Origin: Gammaproteobacteria bacterium
GTDB taxonomy: Bacteria > Pseudomonadota > Gammaproteobacteria > UBA4575
Length of the DNA: 64,000 nt
Direction of reading: 5' to 3'
Assembly: GCA_033344735.1 (NCBI GenBank)
Contig: JAWPMW010000001.1
Location: 2,206,171 to 2,270,170 of the forward strand
How positions within the stretch are numbered: position 1 is the stretch's first letter; each line of letters opens with the position of its first letter. Made by a program: the position numbers and the translations under genes. Positions 1 to 8,608 of the stretch are shown piece after piece. The notes under the pieces were generated by a model that was given only the letters and a program-made list of their open reading frames with translations, searched no databases and was not told the DNA's origin.

Positions 1-33
1 GAGTGTATGGAGGCTGTTAAAGCCGGAAAATAA
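1..33 (+). CDS. 3' end of an unidentified gene (partial)
   Basis: The first 33 bases read as an open frame on the plus strand ending in TAA at 31-33, immediately before a strong hairpin terminator. Only ten C-terminal residues (ECMEAVKAGK) are visible, too few to identify the protein. The terminator one base after the stop is the main reason to regard this as the tail of a real gene whose body lies left of the window. Confidence 0.4.
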   Translation, partial: ECMEAVKAGK

Positions 34-58
34 AGAGCCCCGTACTTGGCGGGGCTCT
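34..58. terminator. Bidirectional intrinsic terminator between the left-edge gene and cspA
   Basis: AGAGCCCC (34-41) pairs perfectly with GGGGCTCT (51-58) around a nine-base loop. It follows the stop codon of the plus-strand gene at the left edge and lies 43 bases beyond the stop of the minus-strand cold-shock gene, so it can serve both convergent genes. The flanking U-tract is weak in both directions. Confidence 0.7.
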
Positions 59-101
59 CTGCGTATCGACCTAGTTTAACACCTGGCCGATGAGGTTTTT
101 C

Positions 102-305
102 CTAAGCAGATGCAACGCTAGTTGCTTGAGGCCCCTTAGGTCCGTTTTCCACCTCAAAAGTCACTTGCTGACCTTCTTTTAAAGTTTTGAAGCCTGTGCC
201 TTGAATAGCACTGTAATGAACAAACACGTCAGCTCCACCGTTGTCTTGAGAAATGAAACCAAAACCTTTGGATTCGTTGAACCACTTAATTGTACCTGTA
301 GCCAT
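102..305 (-). CDS. Cold-shock protein, CspA family
   Basis: A 67-residue single cold-shock domain protein, the usual family length. Both nucleic-acid-binding motifs are present: RNP1 as KGFGFI (residues 13-18) and RNP2 as VFVHY (27-31), together with the N-terminal GTIKWFN strand. Such proteins bind single-stranded RNA and DNA and act as RNA chaperones in the cytoplasm. The ATG start follows TAAGGT at a suitable distance. The gene is monocistronic and ends against a shared terminator. It may or may not be cold-induced, since many paralogues are constitutive, so I give no exact symbol. Confidence 0.95.
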   Translation of the reverse strand: MATGTIKWFNESKGFGFISQDNGGADVFVHYSAIQGTGFKTLKEGQQVTFEVENGPKGPQATSVASA

Positions 306-654
306 AAAAATGTTTACCTTAAATAATTAAAAAAATGTTGCTTACAGGATATGAAACAGGAAACTCAAGGGGTAACACGGAGGGAACAACCATAATTGCC
401 AATTACAAAATCTGTAGCAGCTCTCACTATAAGCCAAGTCGTACACTTTTGCTACAACTATAGGTGACCGTTTAGCAGTCATTCAATGGTGCAGAGTTTG
501 ACTATTTCTGTTATTTAAGTACTTAGAAAGTGGATTTCATGGTAATTCTAGCTTTCTGGTAATTTGAGCTAAATTATTCATGCCATTAGAACGAATTCAT
601 AGCAGTGCAAGATGGCTAAATTCAGGATCCGACATGAGTTTCTAGGAGAAACTA
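306..654. promoter_or_regulatory. Divergent intergenic region upstream of the cold-shock gene and the psiE-like gene
   Basis: This 349-base stretch has no convincing gene. On the minus strand a TATAGT hexamer (complement of 426-431) could be the -10 box of the cold-shock gene, which would give a leader of roughly 115 bases. Long structured leaders are known for cspA-type genes. No good -35 box is visible at the right spacing. On the plus side AGGAGA at about 645-650 is the ribosome binding site for the next gene. Confidence 0.3.
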
Positions 655-1062
655 GTGACAAAAGCAAAATTAAGTAATAAACACCCCATTATGTTGATTA
701 TTCGGTGGGTTGAATGGATTGGCCTATCTCTCATTACTATGGGTGTGATATTAGCCATTATCCAGGAAGTATTATTGGTAATTGAACGAGGGCACGTTGA
801 ACTTTACGATATACTTTTACTGTTTATCTACTTAGAAGTGATGGCGATGGTGTCGCTATACTTAACCAGCGGCAAATTACCTGTGCGTTATCCTATTTAT
901 ATAGCGATTGTGGCAATTGCTCGTTATGTTATTTTAGATCTAAAGGAACTTGAATCAATTGATGTAATTTGGTTGGGTATAGCAATATTGATACTAACCT
1001 TATCCACCTTGGTGCTTCGATATGGACACGCTGCATTCCCTTACCCGGATAGAGTCGATTAA
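655..1062 (+). CDS. PsiE-like membrane protein (phosphate-starvation-inducible E family)
   Basis: A 135-residue protein, close to the 136 residues of E. coli PsiE. Four hydrophobic segments are visible (about residues 12-41, 52-70, 79-95 and 103-121). The central part, with the family pattern of LEVMAM, then TSGKLPVRYPIYIAI, then AIARYVILD, resembles the PsiE family (PF06146). The function of the family is poorly known; in E. coli expression responds to phosphate and cAMP. The GTG start is chosen because AGGAGA lies about six bases upstream. No pho box was recognised. Family call fairly sure, function unknown. Confidence 0.75.
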   Translation: MTKAKLSNKHPIMLIIRWVEWIGLSLITMGVILAIIQEVLLVIERGHVELYDILLLFIYLEVMAMVSLYLTSGKLPVRYPIYIAIVAIARYVILDLKELESIDVIWLGIAILILTLSTLVLRYGHAAFPYPDRVD

Positions 1063-1086
1063 TTTCTGGTGTTATAAGGATATAGC

Positions 1087-1353
1087 GTGAACGATTTCTT
1101 AAGCATGCCCAATGACAATATGGATGTATTTGTAACTATCACCAAGCAAGGCTCGCATTATGCTGCTCATATTATTGGTCAGCACAAGACAGATAAACAT
1201 CAAAAATCTGAATTGATGCAAACCTCTGAACCACTGACCAGAATGTTGCTGGAACAATTACTGGAGTCATTTGGATTTCATCAAAGAGATGTATTTGATG
1301 CGCTAGATATTGATGATGGTGAGTCCGTGATGATTAAGCATCCATTGTGGTAG
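1087..1353 (+). CDS. Small hypothetical protein (88 aa)
   Basis: I do not recognise this protein. It is soluble-looking with no signal peptide or membrane segment, is rich in His and Gln in the middle, and has an acidic C-terminal half (DVFDALDIDDGES). The GTG start has ATAAGGA nine bases upstream. It lies 24 bases after the psiE-like gene on the same strand and probably shares its transcript. No cysteines or obvious metal-binding cluster are present. Confidence 0.65.
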   Translation: MNDFLSMPNDNMDVFVTITKQGSHYAAHIIGQHKTDKHQKSELMQTSEPLTRMLLEQLLESFGFHQRDVFDALDIDDGESVMIKHPLW

Positions 1354-1418
1354 ATTAAGATGCGAAGGCTCGGGTGCGTATGTTGCTGAATCTAAATAGA
1401 AGTACATAAAATAGTGAT

Positions 1419-2282
1419 TTAATTGCCAAGTAATTTCTTATAGGCACTATTTTTCATGGGATATAATTCTAATTCACTACCTTGAATAATTGTTTCAGCG
1501 AGACCAGTCATTCGATTCACTTGAATGATATTCCAGCTTCTATCTTCTGAGACCGAAATAAATAACAACGGCAACTTGTGGTCCACTTCATCGTGTATCT
1601 GGATATAGGCATCCTTAACTGCTTTAATGTCCTTTCCGGATTCTTTTAATTCATTGCGTAATCTCAGTGCATATTTAACGCGTGCATGCTCGGTAAGTTT
1701 GCCGCGTGATGGGCGTATAGTTTTATTGTCTAGTGTGATCTCGACTTCCTCATCATATGTAGCATTTTGAGTATCATTGGAATAGGTGTAAGCACTAAGC
1801 AAGAGTGTTTGTTGTAATAGAGGAGACCACTTTGGCCACGGCATGCAGGAATTATTTTCAGTGGGACAAGCAGTGCCCTTAGGAATGTTTTTGACAAGAA
1901 AGACAAAGTGTTCGCGGTTTTTTCGTTCAAGCAAGTTTGGAATTGGTGAGGCAAAATGAAAATCTATTTCTCTGGAAGAGTTAAATATACATGCTTTGAA
2001 ATAATCATATTTGATACCAGATAAAGTGACAATGTGAAAATAAGTCATGTCTGGAGAAAGTAAAAATAAGGCATCAGCAAAATCTTTAATCATGCCGCTA
2101 GGATGTATGCGTTTCCCTTGTGCAATGACCGCATAATAATTATCTGTGAAGAATGCATATAACTCTTTGTGTGAGCCATAAGCGCAGTGATTATCTTCTA
2201 ATTGTTTTTTTGTAGAGGTATCGGCAATACAATAATTAGTAGCAGTAAAGAGTAAGAAAATGAATAATATCCTACCCTTCAC
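1419..2282 (-). CDS. Hypothetical exported protein
   Basis: An unrecognised protein of 287 residues with an N-terminal signal peptide (VKGRILFIFLLFTATNYCIA, cleavage probably before DTS). The frame can be extended to an ATG at 2327, but GTG at 2282 is better: AAGGAGG lies eight bases before it and the signal peptide then begins correctly. This start overlaps the end of the upstream gene by 11 bases, so the two are translationally coupled. Five or so cysteines in the mature part could form periplasmic disulfides. No domain was identified. The upstream partner is equally unknown. Confidence 0.7.
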   Translation of the reverse strand: MKGRILFIFLLFTATNYCIADTSTKKQLEDNHCAYGSHKELYAFFTDNYYAVIAQGKRIHPSGMIKDFADALFLLSPDMTYFHIVTLSGIKYDYFKACIFNSSREIDFHFASPIPNLLERKNREHFVFLVKNIPKGTACPTENNSCMPWPKWSPLLQQTLLLSAYTYSNDTQNATYDEEVEITLDNKTIRPSRGKLTEHARVKYALRLRNELKESGKDIKAVKDAYIQIHDEVDHKLPLLFISVSEDRSWNIIQVNRMTGLAETIIQGSELELYPMKNSAYKKLLGN

Positions 2283-2886
2283 CCCAAGTGCCTCCTTGGG
2301 GTATGGGGGGCATGTCATAGTTAGCATCTTCTAATGATTCGCCCATTCCGTTCATGACGCGGTCAATGCCCTTAATGATTTTTGGTGCTTCAACATCAAT
2401 TACGTAATCTGGAATCCATTTGTTATCTTTTTCACCCATCACTGCCATGACGTGATTGCCTAATGTTCTTTTTAAATTAAACCCTGGCCCAGTGTTTTTG
2501 TCATAACTGCAATCAGAATATTCATCCATTCTTTCATTGAGTAATGAAACGAATTGCTTGCGATATTCGCCGGGGCCATTTGCATCAATTCGATTGGATT
2601 GAATTAAGGTTGCTAAGCTAACACCCAGTGCATTAATAAAGCGTACACGTTCGTCTTCCTCTAGCTCGCCAAAGGTCATACGATCCACTAGATGCAGACT
2701 AAACGCTAAATATTCACTAATGACATCTAGTCTTTGAGACTGTGTATTGGTTTCAAAGCCTTCATTTTCATGATTTAGACAAGCTTCAGCAGCCAGTAAC
2801 CAGGTGTTGAAAGCGATAGCTGAGGCGATTTGCTCTGGAGTTCGCTCTCGATTTTTTTGATTCCATTTGGCTTTAAGTCTTGCCAT
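2272..2886 (-). CDS. Conserved-looking hypothetical protein (204 aa)
   Basis: I do not recognise the family. The protein is soluble, with no signal peptide, mostly helical by composition, with a basic N-terminus (ARLKAKWNQKNRERTPEQ) and a Gly/Pro-rich C-terminus. A LVDRMTFGELEEDERVRF segment around residues 66-83 looks like a structured core. It is the first gene of a two-gene minus-strand unit with the exported protein that overlaps its 3' end. It is divergent from the gene at 2993. Confidence 0.65.
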   Translation of the reverse strand: MARLKAKWNQKNRERTPEQIASAIAFNTWLLAAEACLNHENEGFETNTQSQRLDVISEYLAFSLHLVDRMTFGELEEDERVRFINALGVSLATLIQSNRIDANGPGEYRKQFVSLLNERMDEYSDCSYDKNTGPGFNLKRTLGNHVMAVMGEKDNKWIPDYVIDVEAPKIIKGIDRVMNGMGESLEDANYDMPPIPQGGTWGEG

Positions 2887-2992
2887 TTACTATCCCTATA
2901 AGTTTTTTACGGTTATGCAATTGTGAATTCTGTTAAGCGCTGAGGTAATATCTTGTTTATTGATTTATATAGCTATTATACAGAGGTAATCA

Positions 2993-4024
2993 ATGATTAC
3001 AGAGTCACTTTGTGAGGTCGTTCAGCATAACTGCAATATTACAGATGCCAATCATGCTGGTAAATTTACTATGTGTGTTTATTTGATGAAAATGCGAGAG
3101 TATTGTCGTTGGGATATGGGTTACTCGTGTACTGATTTGTTATCTAAAGAAGAAGTTGGCGAATGGGTGACACAACGAGAATTATTATGGAATGGTCTAG
3201 AAAAGAAGCCATTCAAACAAATTGAGATTGATGACAAGAAGTTTGATCCCTTTGATACTGATGGAATTAACTCGTCATTGAAGTCTCGTGGCATGGTGTA
3301 TAGCGGTGGTATAGGTGTGCGCTGTGTACCGCATTTCTTTTTAGGAAGGTTGGATCAAACCACATCATATGATGATTATCAGGTGGTAATATCTTCTGAA
3401 GAATGTGCGCGTGATTTAGGTGCACCGCCCGCAATGACATTAGAGAATAAAATTTTCATACGGAAGGAATCGATTAGGCGCATGCTATGGGAGAAACTAC
3501 AAGAGTGGCAATGGCATAAAATAGACAATGCAGCTAGTCGCGCATTTTCATTTTACGATTTTAAAAATGATTTAGATGCAGCGCTAGATCAGATGACTGA
3601 GGTGGAGTCGCATTCAATCATATTGCATGAACAAGGTGAAATTAAAACTGCTCAAATACTAGGTGAGCAATGGAAACAGCTTTTAGCAAGTGTTTCACAT
3701 GCGCGCCTAGAGTTAATTTTACGTGCAGTAAAAGACTTTTATGCGGATTCAATATCTACCTTGCCAACTTTAATTAGCGAGAATAATGAGGCATCAATCC
3801 ATTTTTATGCGGCTAATATGAATCCTATACGTAAACAGTTGTGTCCATCATTTTTATCTGCATATCAACAATGGTGTGAAGATAGTAACTTGATAAGACT
3901 GCAGAATTGGTTGTCCACTAGTGCAACACATTGGGCTAAAATCTGTCAGCAATTACTTGCTATGCATGATAATAATGCATTAGAAGTTGAGATAGAAAAT
4001 TACATAACAACAAATCAATTATAA
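2993..4024 (+). CDS. Hypothetical protein, possibly Sfum_1244 family
   Basis: A 343-residue cytoplasmic protein with no signal peptide. Features include an N-terminal His/Cys-containing region (VVQHNCNITDANHAGKF), a CRWD motif near residue 38, a GGIGVRCVPHFFLGRLD stretch near residue 105, and a helical C-terminal half. It reminds me of proteins labelled Sfum_1244 family in sulfur-metabolising bacteria; this is from memory and of low confidence. No function is established. AGAGGTAA lies just upstream of the ATG. The next gene starts two bases after its stop, and a third overlaps that one, suggesting one transcript. Confidence 0.7.
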   Translation: MITESLCEVVQHNCNITDANHAGKFTMCVYLMKMREYCRWDMGYSCTDLLSKEEVGEWVTQRELLWNGLEKKPFKQIEIDDKKFDPFDTDGINSSLKSRGMVYSGGIGVRCVPHFFLGRLDQTTSYDDYQVVISSEECARDLGAPPAMTLENKIFIRKESIRRMLWEKLQEWQWHKIDNAASRAFSFYDFKNDLDAALDQMTEVESHSIILHEQGEIKTAQILGEQWKQLLASVSHARLELILRAVKDFYADSISTLPTLISENNEASIHFYAANMNPIRKQLCPSFLSAYQQWCEDSNLIRLQNWLSTSATHWAKICQQLLAMHDNNALEVEIENYITTNQL

Positions 4025-4026
4025 AA

Positions 4027-4629
4027 ATGAGTGAATCAAGGAAGTCTAAGTTGGTCACTATTCAAGAAGCAAAACAGAATAGCTTTATTTTTGAAAAGAA
4101 AAACGCTTTAGCAGCTGAGTTTTGTGAAGATGCGATTCAACGCTTTGAAGCTAACCCGCAAGATCAATATCAAGGATGCATTGGTCAAATGGCAGATCAA
4201 GATAACAGTATTAAACGTTCAACTGATCTAGTTGTGAGTGGTAAGCAACATTGGCATGATATAGACCGTGCTTTATTTAAGTCTTTAGGAATTGCCATCA
4301 GAGAGTTCCGTGCACAGTACCCTTTTTTTAATGGGTCATTTAAAGATATGGGTTATGGCCTTCAGCGTACAGATTCTGGAGAGTTTTATCATTGGCATAT
4401 TGACGGTGGCAGTCATGACTTTAGTCACCGTCAGTTAGTGGCAATTTGGTATTTGAATGATGTGGAAGGTCCTGGCGGCGAGACTGAATTTTTATTTCAA
4501 GATATCAAAATCACTCCAGAAGCTGGCAAACTTTTATTATTCCCTCCATTTTGGACGCATGAACATCGAGGAGTCACATTAGAGGGAGGGGTCAAATATA
4601 TTGCCACCACTTGGGTAGTGTTTGCCTGA
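4027..4629 (+). CDS. 2-oxoglutarate/Fe(II) oxygenase, prolyl-4-hydroxylase-like
   Basis: The C-terminal 90 residues carry the iron and co-substrate residues of the superfamily: His124 and Asp126 in HWHID, the distal His180 in EHRG (His178 is an alternative), and Lys190 as the likely 2-oxoglutarate anchor. The GGETEF turn between the two halves is typical of prolyl-4-hydroxylase-like enzymes. The enzyme should hydroxylate a protein or small molecule in the cytoplasm; the substrate is unknown. It starts two bases after the preceding gene without its own clear ribosome binding site and overlaps the acetyltransferase downstream, so all three may act on a common target. Confidence 0.85.
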   Translation: MSESRKSKLVTIQEAKQNSFIFEKKNALAAEFCEDAIQRFEANPQDQYQGCIGQMADQDNSIKRSTDLVVSGKQHWHDIDRALFKSLGIAIREFRAQYPFFNGSFKDMGYGLQRTDSGEFYHWHIDGGSHDFSHRQLVAIWYLNDVEGPGGETEFLFQDIKITPEAGKLLLFPPFWTHEHRGVTLEGGVKYIATTWVVFA

Positions 4630-5080
4630 TTTGAATAAACTAGCATTTACACTGACTTCTCCCAAGTCTAACGACGACTTTAAGCGTTACTACCAATTCC
4701 GTTGGGAGCAGTTACGCAGGCCATTGGATCTTCCTTTTGGCAGTGAACAGGATCCGCTTGATGAGAAATCTTTTCATTGTATGGTGATCATTAATCAAGA
4801 TGAACTAGTTGGCATTGGGAGCATTCAGCCGGCGGAAATTAATAGCATGCGAATTCGTTATATGGCGGTAAGCAAAGAATTTCAGCGTTTGGGTATTGGT
4901 AGTGCCATTATTAAGAATTTATTGGAATATGCTAACGAAAACCACGCGATTAAGTGTTGGTTGAATGCACGTTCAAATGTACTAGAATTTTATAAACAGC
5001 AAGGCTTTAAAGTTGTGGGTGAGGTAGAAGCTGAAATCTCGATCCCTCACTTTAAGATGGAAACCTTACTAAAAGCTTAA
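4622..5080 (+). CDS. GNAT-family N-acetyltransferase
   Basis: A 152-residue single-domain GNAT protein. The acetyl-CoA pyrophosphate-binding loop QRLGIGSAII occupies residues 88-97, preceded by the beta strand IRYMAVS and followed by the NARSNVLEFYKQQGF motif near 115-129 that is characteristic of the fold. It transfers an acetyl group to an unknown amine. The start is inferred as TTG at 4622 (or TTG at 4631), since no ATG lies before residue 54. It overlaps the hydroxylase gene by eight bases, indicating coupled translation. Confidence 0.85.
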   Translation: MPDLNKLAFTLTSPKSNDDFKRYYQFRWEQLRRPLDLPFGSEQDPLDEKSFHCMVIINQDELVGIGSIQPAEINSMRIRYMAVSKEFQRLGIGSAIIKNLLEYANENHAIKCWLNARSNVLEFYKQQGFKVVGEVEAEISIPHFKMETLLKA

Positions 5081-5259
5081 AGACTTACTTATAAATACAT
5101 CTAAATTCACTTATTAGAGATACATTCTCATTCATACTGGTCTATATTTAAAGTCGTACTGGTATTAGGTGCTTGCTATCATGTTGATATTGTTTTGAAA
5201 ATAGTGCGAAATTTAAATAATGCAGTTAAAGCCATTGTAAATCTGAGGAATTACCAACC

Positions 5260-6120
5260 ATGCTACAACGATTAAAACAATGGGCTTGGGACAAAGCGGT
5301 CGGTGTTCTATTAACGGATTCAAACTTAGAAGCATTATCTCCTACAAATTTTACTCGCATGGTGTTCGAAATTAGACCAGCAGATGTGCTATTGGTCGAA
5401 GGACGTTTTCGCGTTAGTAATGTAATAAAAGTTATTACCCAAAGTTCTTGGAGCCACACGGCACTATATGTTGGTCGTCTTTACGATATTCAAGATCCCG
5501 CTGCTAAAGCGCGTATCATGAAACACTATGATGGACCTCCGGATGAACCCCTGGTAATAGAAAGTCAGTTAGGTCAAGGAACTATTGTAACTCCACTAAA
5601 ATACTATGAAGAATTTCATACGCGCATTTGCAGGCCAAAAGGAATTTCTCCAGATGATGTCAATAAGGTTATTACCCACGCTAGTTCATTTTTAGGAATG
5701 GAATATGATGTTAGGCAATTGTTAGATTTGGCACGTTTTTTAATTCCCTGGTGGACATTTATGCCGCGAAGATGGCATTCAAGTTTGTTTGAACATAATG
5801 CGCAAGATGCCACTAAAGTAGTGTGCTCCTCTATGATAGCAAGTGCATTTGCATCAGTACGTTTTCCTGTGTTGCCATTAATATTCCAGGATGAAGACAA
5901 GAAATTTACTTTGAGGGAACGTAATTTGCGCTTGTTTACCCCTAGAGATTTTGATTACTCGCCTTATTTTGAAATTATTAAGTATCCGTTGTTGGGTAAA
6001 GATGACTTGGGTTTTTATCGTAAGTTACCGTGGGATGAGTCAGGTCTGATTACAGAAGAAGCACAAAAGTATTTAGATGCACACGATGTGTTGCATGTAT
6101 CAGAAGAATCAATAAATTAA
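5260..6120 (+). CDS. YiiX/YebB-like NlpC/P60-superfamily cysteine peptidase or hydrolase
   Basis: The arrangement matches the permuted papain-like fold of the YiiX/YebB group: the catalytic His comes first (His66 in SSWSHTALYVG), a conserved acidic residue follows (Glu101 in VIESQ), and the catalytic Cys comes last (Cys189 in VVCSSMIASAF). No signal peptide is visible, so it is probably cytoplasmic or membrane-associated. Members of this superfamily cleave amide or ester bonds, some in lipids. It lies 46 bases upstream of the beta-oxidation genes on the same strand and may be the first gene of that operon. GAGGAA precedes the ATG by ten bases. Confidence 0.8.
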   Translation: MLQRLKQWAWDKAVGVLLTDSNLEALSPTNFTRMVFEIRPADVLLVEGRFRVSNVIKVITQSSWSHTALYVGRLYDIQDPAAKARIMKHYDGPPDEPLVIESQLGQGTIVTPLKYYEEFHTRICRPKGISPDDVNKVITHASSFLGMEYDVRQLLDLARFLIPWWTFMPRRWHSSLFEHNAQDATKVVCSSMIASAFASVRFPVLPLIFQDEDKKFTLRERNLRLFTPRDFDYSPYFEIIKYPLLGKDDLGFYRKLPWDESGLITEEAQKYLDAHDVLHVSEESIN

Positions 6121-6166
6121 ATGATGCACCAATCATTTTAATCATTAATAAAAGGCAGGTTGAGTA

Positions 6167-8608
6167 ATGCAAGCAATTTTGATTGAGCTACTGTTGTTAA
6201 TACTGCTTGTAGGCTCTATTTCTTACTTTATTTATCTGAATTTAACGAGTATTGCTTTGATGGCATCTATTGCCGGTGCACTGCTTTTGTATAGTTTTCT
6301 TTCCTCACTACCCTCTTTAATAGTTGCTGTTTTTTGGTTGTTGCTTGTCTGTGCAGCCGTAATTGCGTTTATCCCAACATTGCGCAAACAATTTTTGTCC
6401 ACGCGTTTACTTGAAATGTTTCGCAGTGTATTGCCACCAATATCAGATACAGAAAGAGAAGCACTAGAAGCAGGAACAACTTGGTGGGAGGCGGAATTAT
6501 TTTCTGGAAATCCAGACTGGCGTTTTTTGCGCGATACGCCTCAAGCAAAATTAACTGAGCAAGAGCAAGAATTTTTAGATGGTCCAGTAGAACAGCTATG
6601 CGAGTTGCTTGATGACTGGAAAATAACTAATGAAGATTTTGATTTATCTCAAGAGGCTTGGCAGTTCATAAAAGACAATAATTTTTTTGGAATGATTATT
6701 CCTAAAGAATATGGAGGCCTAGAATATTCAGCTTATGCACACTCATGTGTAGTGATGAAAGTGGCGAGTCGTTCTATTGCAGCGGGTGTTACTGTGATGG
6801 TGCCAAATTCGTTAGGGCCAGGAAAATTATTATTAGAATATGGAACTCAAGAACAACGGGATTATTATTTGCCTCGTTTAGCTGATGGTAAAGAGGTTCC
6901 ATGTTTTGCACTTACCGGACCGCAAGCAGGCTCTGATGCTGGCAGCATGCCTGATAGAGGTATCGTTTGTTATCAAGAATTCAATGGTGAAAAAACATTA
7001 GGGATGCGAGTTACATGGGATAAGCGCTACATCACATTAGCTCCTGTTGCGACATTACTGGGTTTGGCATTCGTATTGCTTGACCCAGACCATATATTAG
7101 GCGGAGAAGAAAACCTTGGAATTACCTTGGCGCTTATACCAGCTGATACTGAAGGCGTGGTAATTGGTAATCGTCATATGCCATTAAATGTTCCCTTTAT
7201 GAATGGCCCTACACAAGGTGAAGACGTGTTTATCCCTATGGACTGGATTATTGGCGGTCAAGCACAAGTCGGTAAGGGTTGGAAAATGTTAATGGAATCA
7301 CTTGCAGATGGCCGTGCAATCTCATTGCCAGCATTGGCAACAGCTGCAGCAAAATTTGCCAGTAGAAACACCGGTGCTTATGCGCGAGTTCGTACTCAAT
7401 TCAAAATGCCTATTGGTGAGTTTGAAGGAGTCTCAGAAGTGTTAGGTAGAATTGGTGGCAACACTTATATGATGGATGCTGCAAGAACGGTAACCGCTGC
7501 TGCATTAGACCAAGGTTCAAAACCTTCAGTGGCATCGGCTATTATTAAATACCATCTTACGGAACGTATGCGTCAAGTAGTTGATGATGCAATGGATATT
7601 CATGGGGGTTCAGGAATATGCATTGGCCCGCGTAACCATATTGCGCGCATATATAAGGCAGTGCCAATTGCGATTACTGTCGAAGGTGCAAATATACTTA
7701 CACGCAGCATGATTATTTTTGGGCAAGGAGCTGTACGTTGTCATCCATGGCTGTATAAAGAAATGGAAGCCTTAGCTGAGGCTGATGAAGATGTTGCTTT
7801 AGATAAATTTGATGATGCGTTTTGGAATCATGTTGCACATGTGATTAAAAATATTGGTCGCAGCATATTTTTAGGTCTTTCTAAGGCGCATTGGGTGAAA
7901 GCGCCTTTTAGTACTTCTGTAGAGCCGCATTACAAACGTTTAACGCGATTGTCAGCTAACTTTGCGCTTGTAGCCGATGTTGCGCTTACGAAATTTGGTG
8001 GTTCTTTAAAACGTCGTGAACATGTCTCAGCTAGGCTGGGTGACATGTTAAGTTATTTATATCTTTCCTCGGTGGTGCTTAAATACTTCCGTGATCGTGG
8101 TGAGCCTGTAGAGGAAGTGCCTTATGTTGATTGGGCGATGCGCGAATGCGGTCGTGGTTTTCATTTGGCGATGCAGGAGTTGTTATATAACTTGCCTGGC
8201 AAAATATTAAGGCACGTATTGCATGTGATTATTTATCCACTTGGTAAGCCGCAGATTCCACGTAAAGACACATTACATGATGAAATATCTGAGATGTTGT
8301 TAGAAGATTTAAACGTTCGTGATTCGTTAACTGGTGATATTTATGTGCCAAAAGATAATGATGAATCATTAGTGTGGTTGGAAGATGCTCTCCAGCAAGT
8401 GATTAATGCAGCACCGTTAGAAACTTTAGTTAAACGAGCTAAGCGCTTAGGTAATATCAAAAAATTCGATTTAGATTTGGCCGTGTCATGTGGTGTGATT
8501 AATGATTCTGAGGCTGATGTTATTCGTAATGCACAGTTAGCACGCTTGAAGGTATTTGCAGTAGACGATTTTGATGCCAAGTATTGGGAAGGGAGAAATC
8601 ACTCATGA
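6167..8608 (+). CDS. fadE: Acyl-CoA dehydrogenase, FadE type
   Basis: At 813 residues it matches the long FadE family (E. coli 814) rather than ordinary 380-residue acyl-CoA dehydrogenases. Two N-terminal hydrophobic segments (residues 1-75) anchor it to the inner membrane. The flavin and substrate region includes CFALTGPQAGSDAG and the conserved block AITVEGANILTRSMIIFGQ, whose Glu is the probable catalytic base. It performs the first, FAD-dependent step of beta-oxidation, forming trans-2-enoyl-CoA. Its stop overlaps the thiolase start (ATGA), and the whole fad set runs in one operon. Confidence 0.95.
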   Translation: MQAILIELLLLILLVGSISYFIYLNLTSIALMASIAGALLLYSFLSSLPSLIVAVFWLLLVCAAVIAFIPTLRKQFLSTRLLEMFRSVLPPISDTEREALEAGTTWWEAELFSGNPDWRFLRDTPQAKLTEQEQEFLDGPVEQLCELLDDWKITNEDFDLSQEAWQFIKDNNFFGMIIPKEYGGLEYSAYAHSCVVMKVASRSIAAGVTVMVPNSLGPGKLLLEYGTQEQRDYYLPRLADGKEVPCFALTGPQAGSDAGSMPDRGIVCYQEFNGEKTLGMRVTWDKRYITLAPVATLLGLAFVLLDPDHILGGEENLGITLALIPADTEGVVIGNRHMPLNVPFMNGPTQGEDVFIPMDWIIGGQAQVGKGWKMLMESLADGRAISLPALATAAAKFASRNTGAYARVRTQFKMPIGEFEGVSEVLGRIGGNTYMMDAARTVTAAALDQGSKPSVASAIIKYHLTERMRQVVDDAMDIHGGSGICIGPRNHIARIYKAVPIAITVEGANILTRSMIIFGQGAVRCHPWLYKEMEALAEADEDVALDKFDDAFWNHVAHVIKNIGRSIFLGLSKAHWVKAPFSTSVEPHYKRLTRLSANFALVADVALTKFGGSLKRREHVSARLGDMLSYLYLSSVVLKYFRDRGEPVEEVPYVDWAMRECGRGFHLAMQELLYNLPGKILRHVLHVIIYPLGKPQIPRKDTLHDEISEMLLEDLNVRDSLTGDIYVPKDNDESLVWLEDALQQVINAAPLETLVKRAKRLGNIKKFDLDLAVSCGVINDSEADVIRNAQLARLKVFAVDDFDAKYWEGRNHS

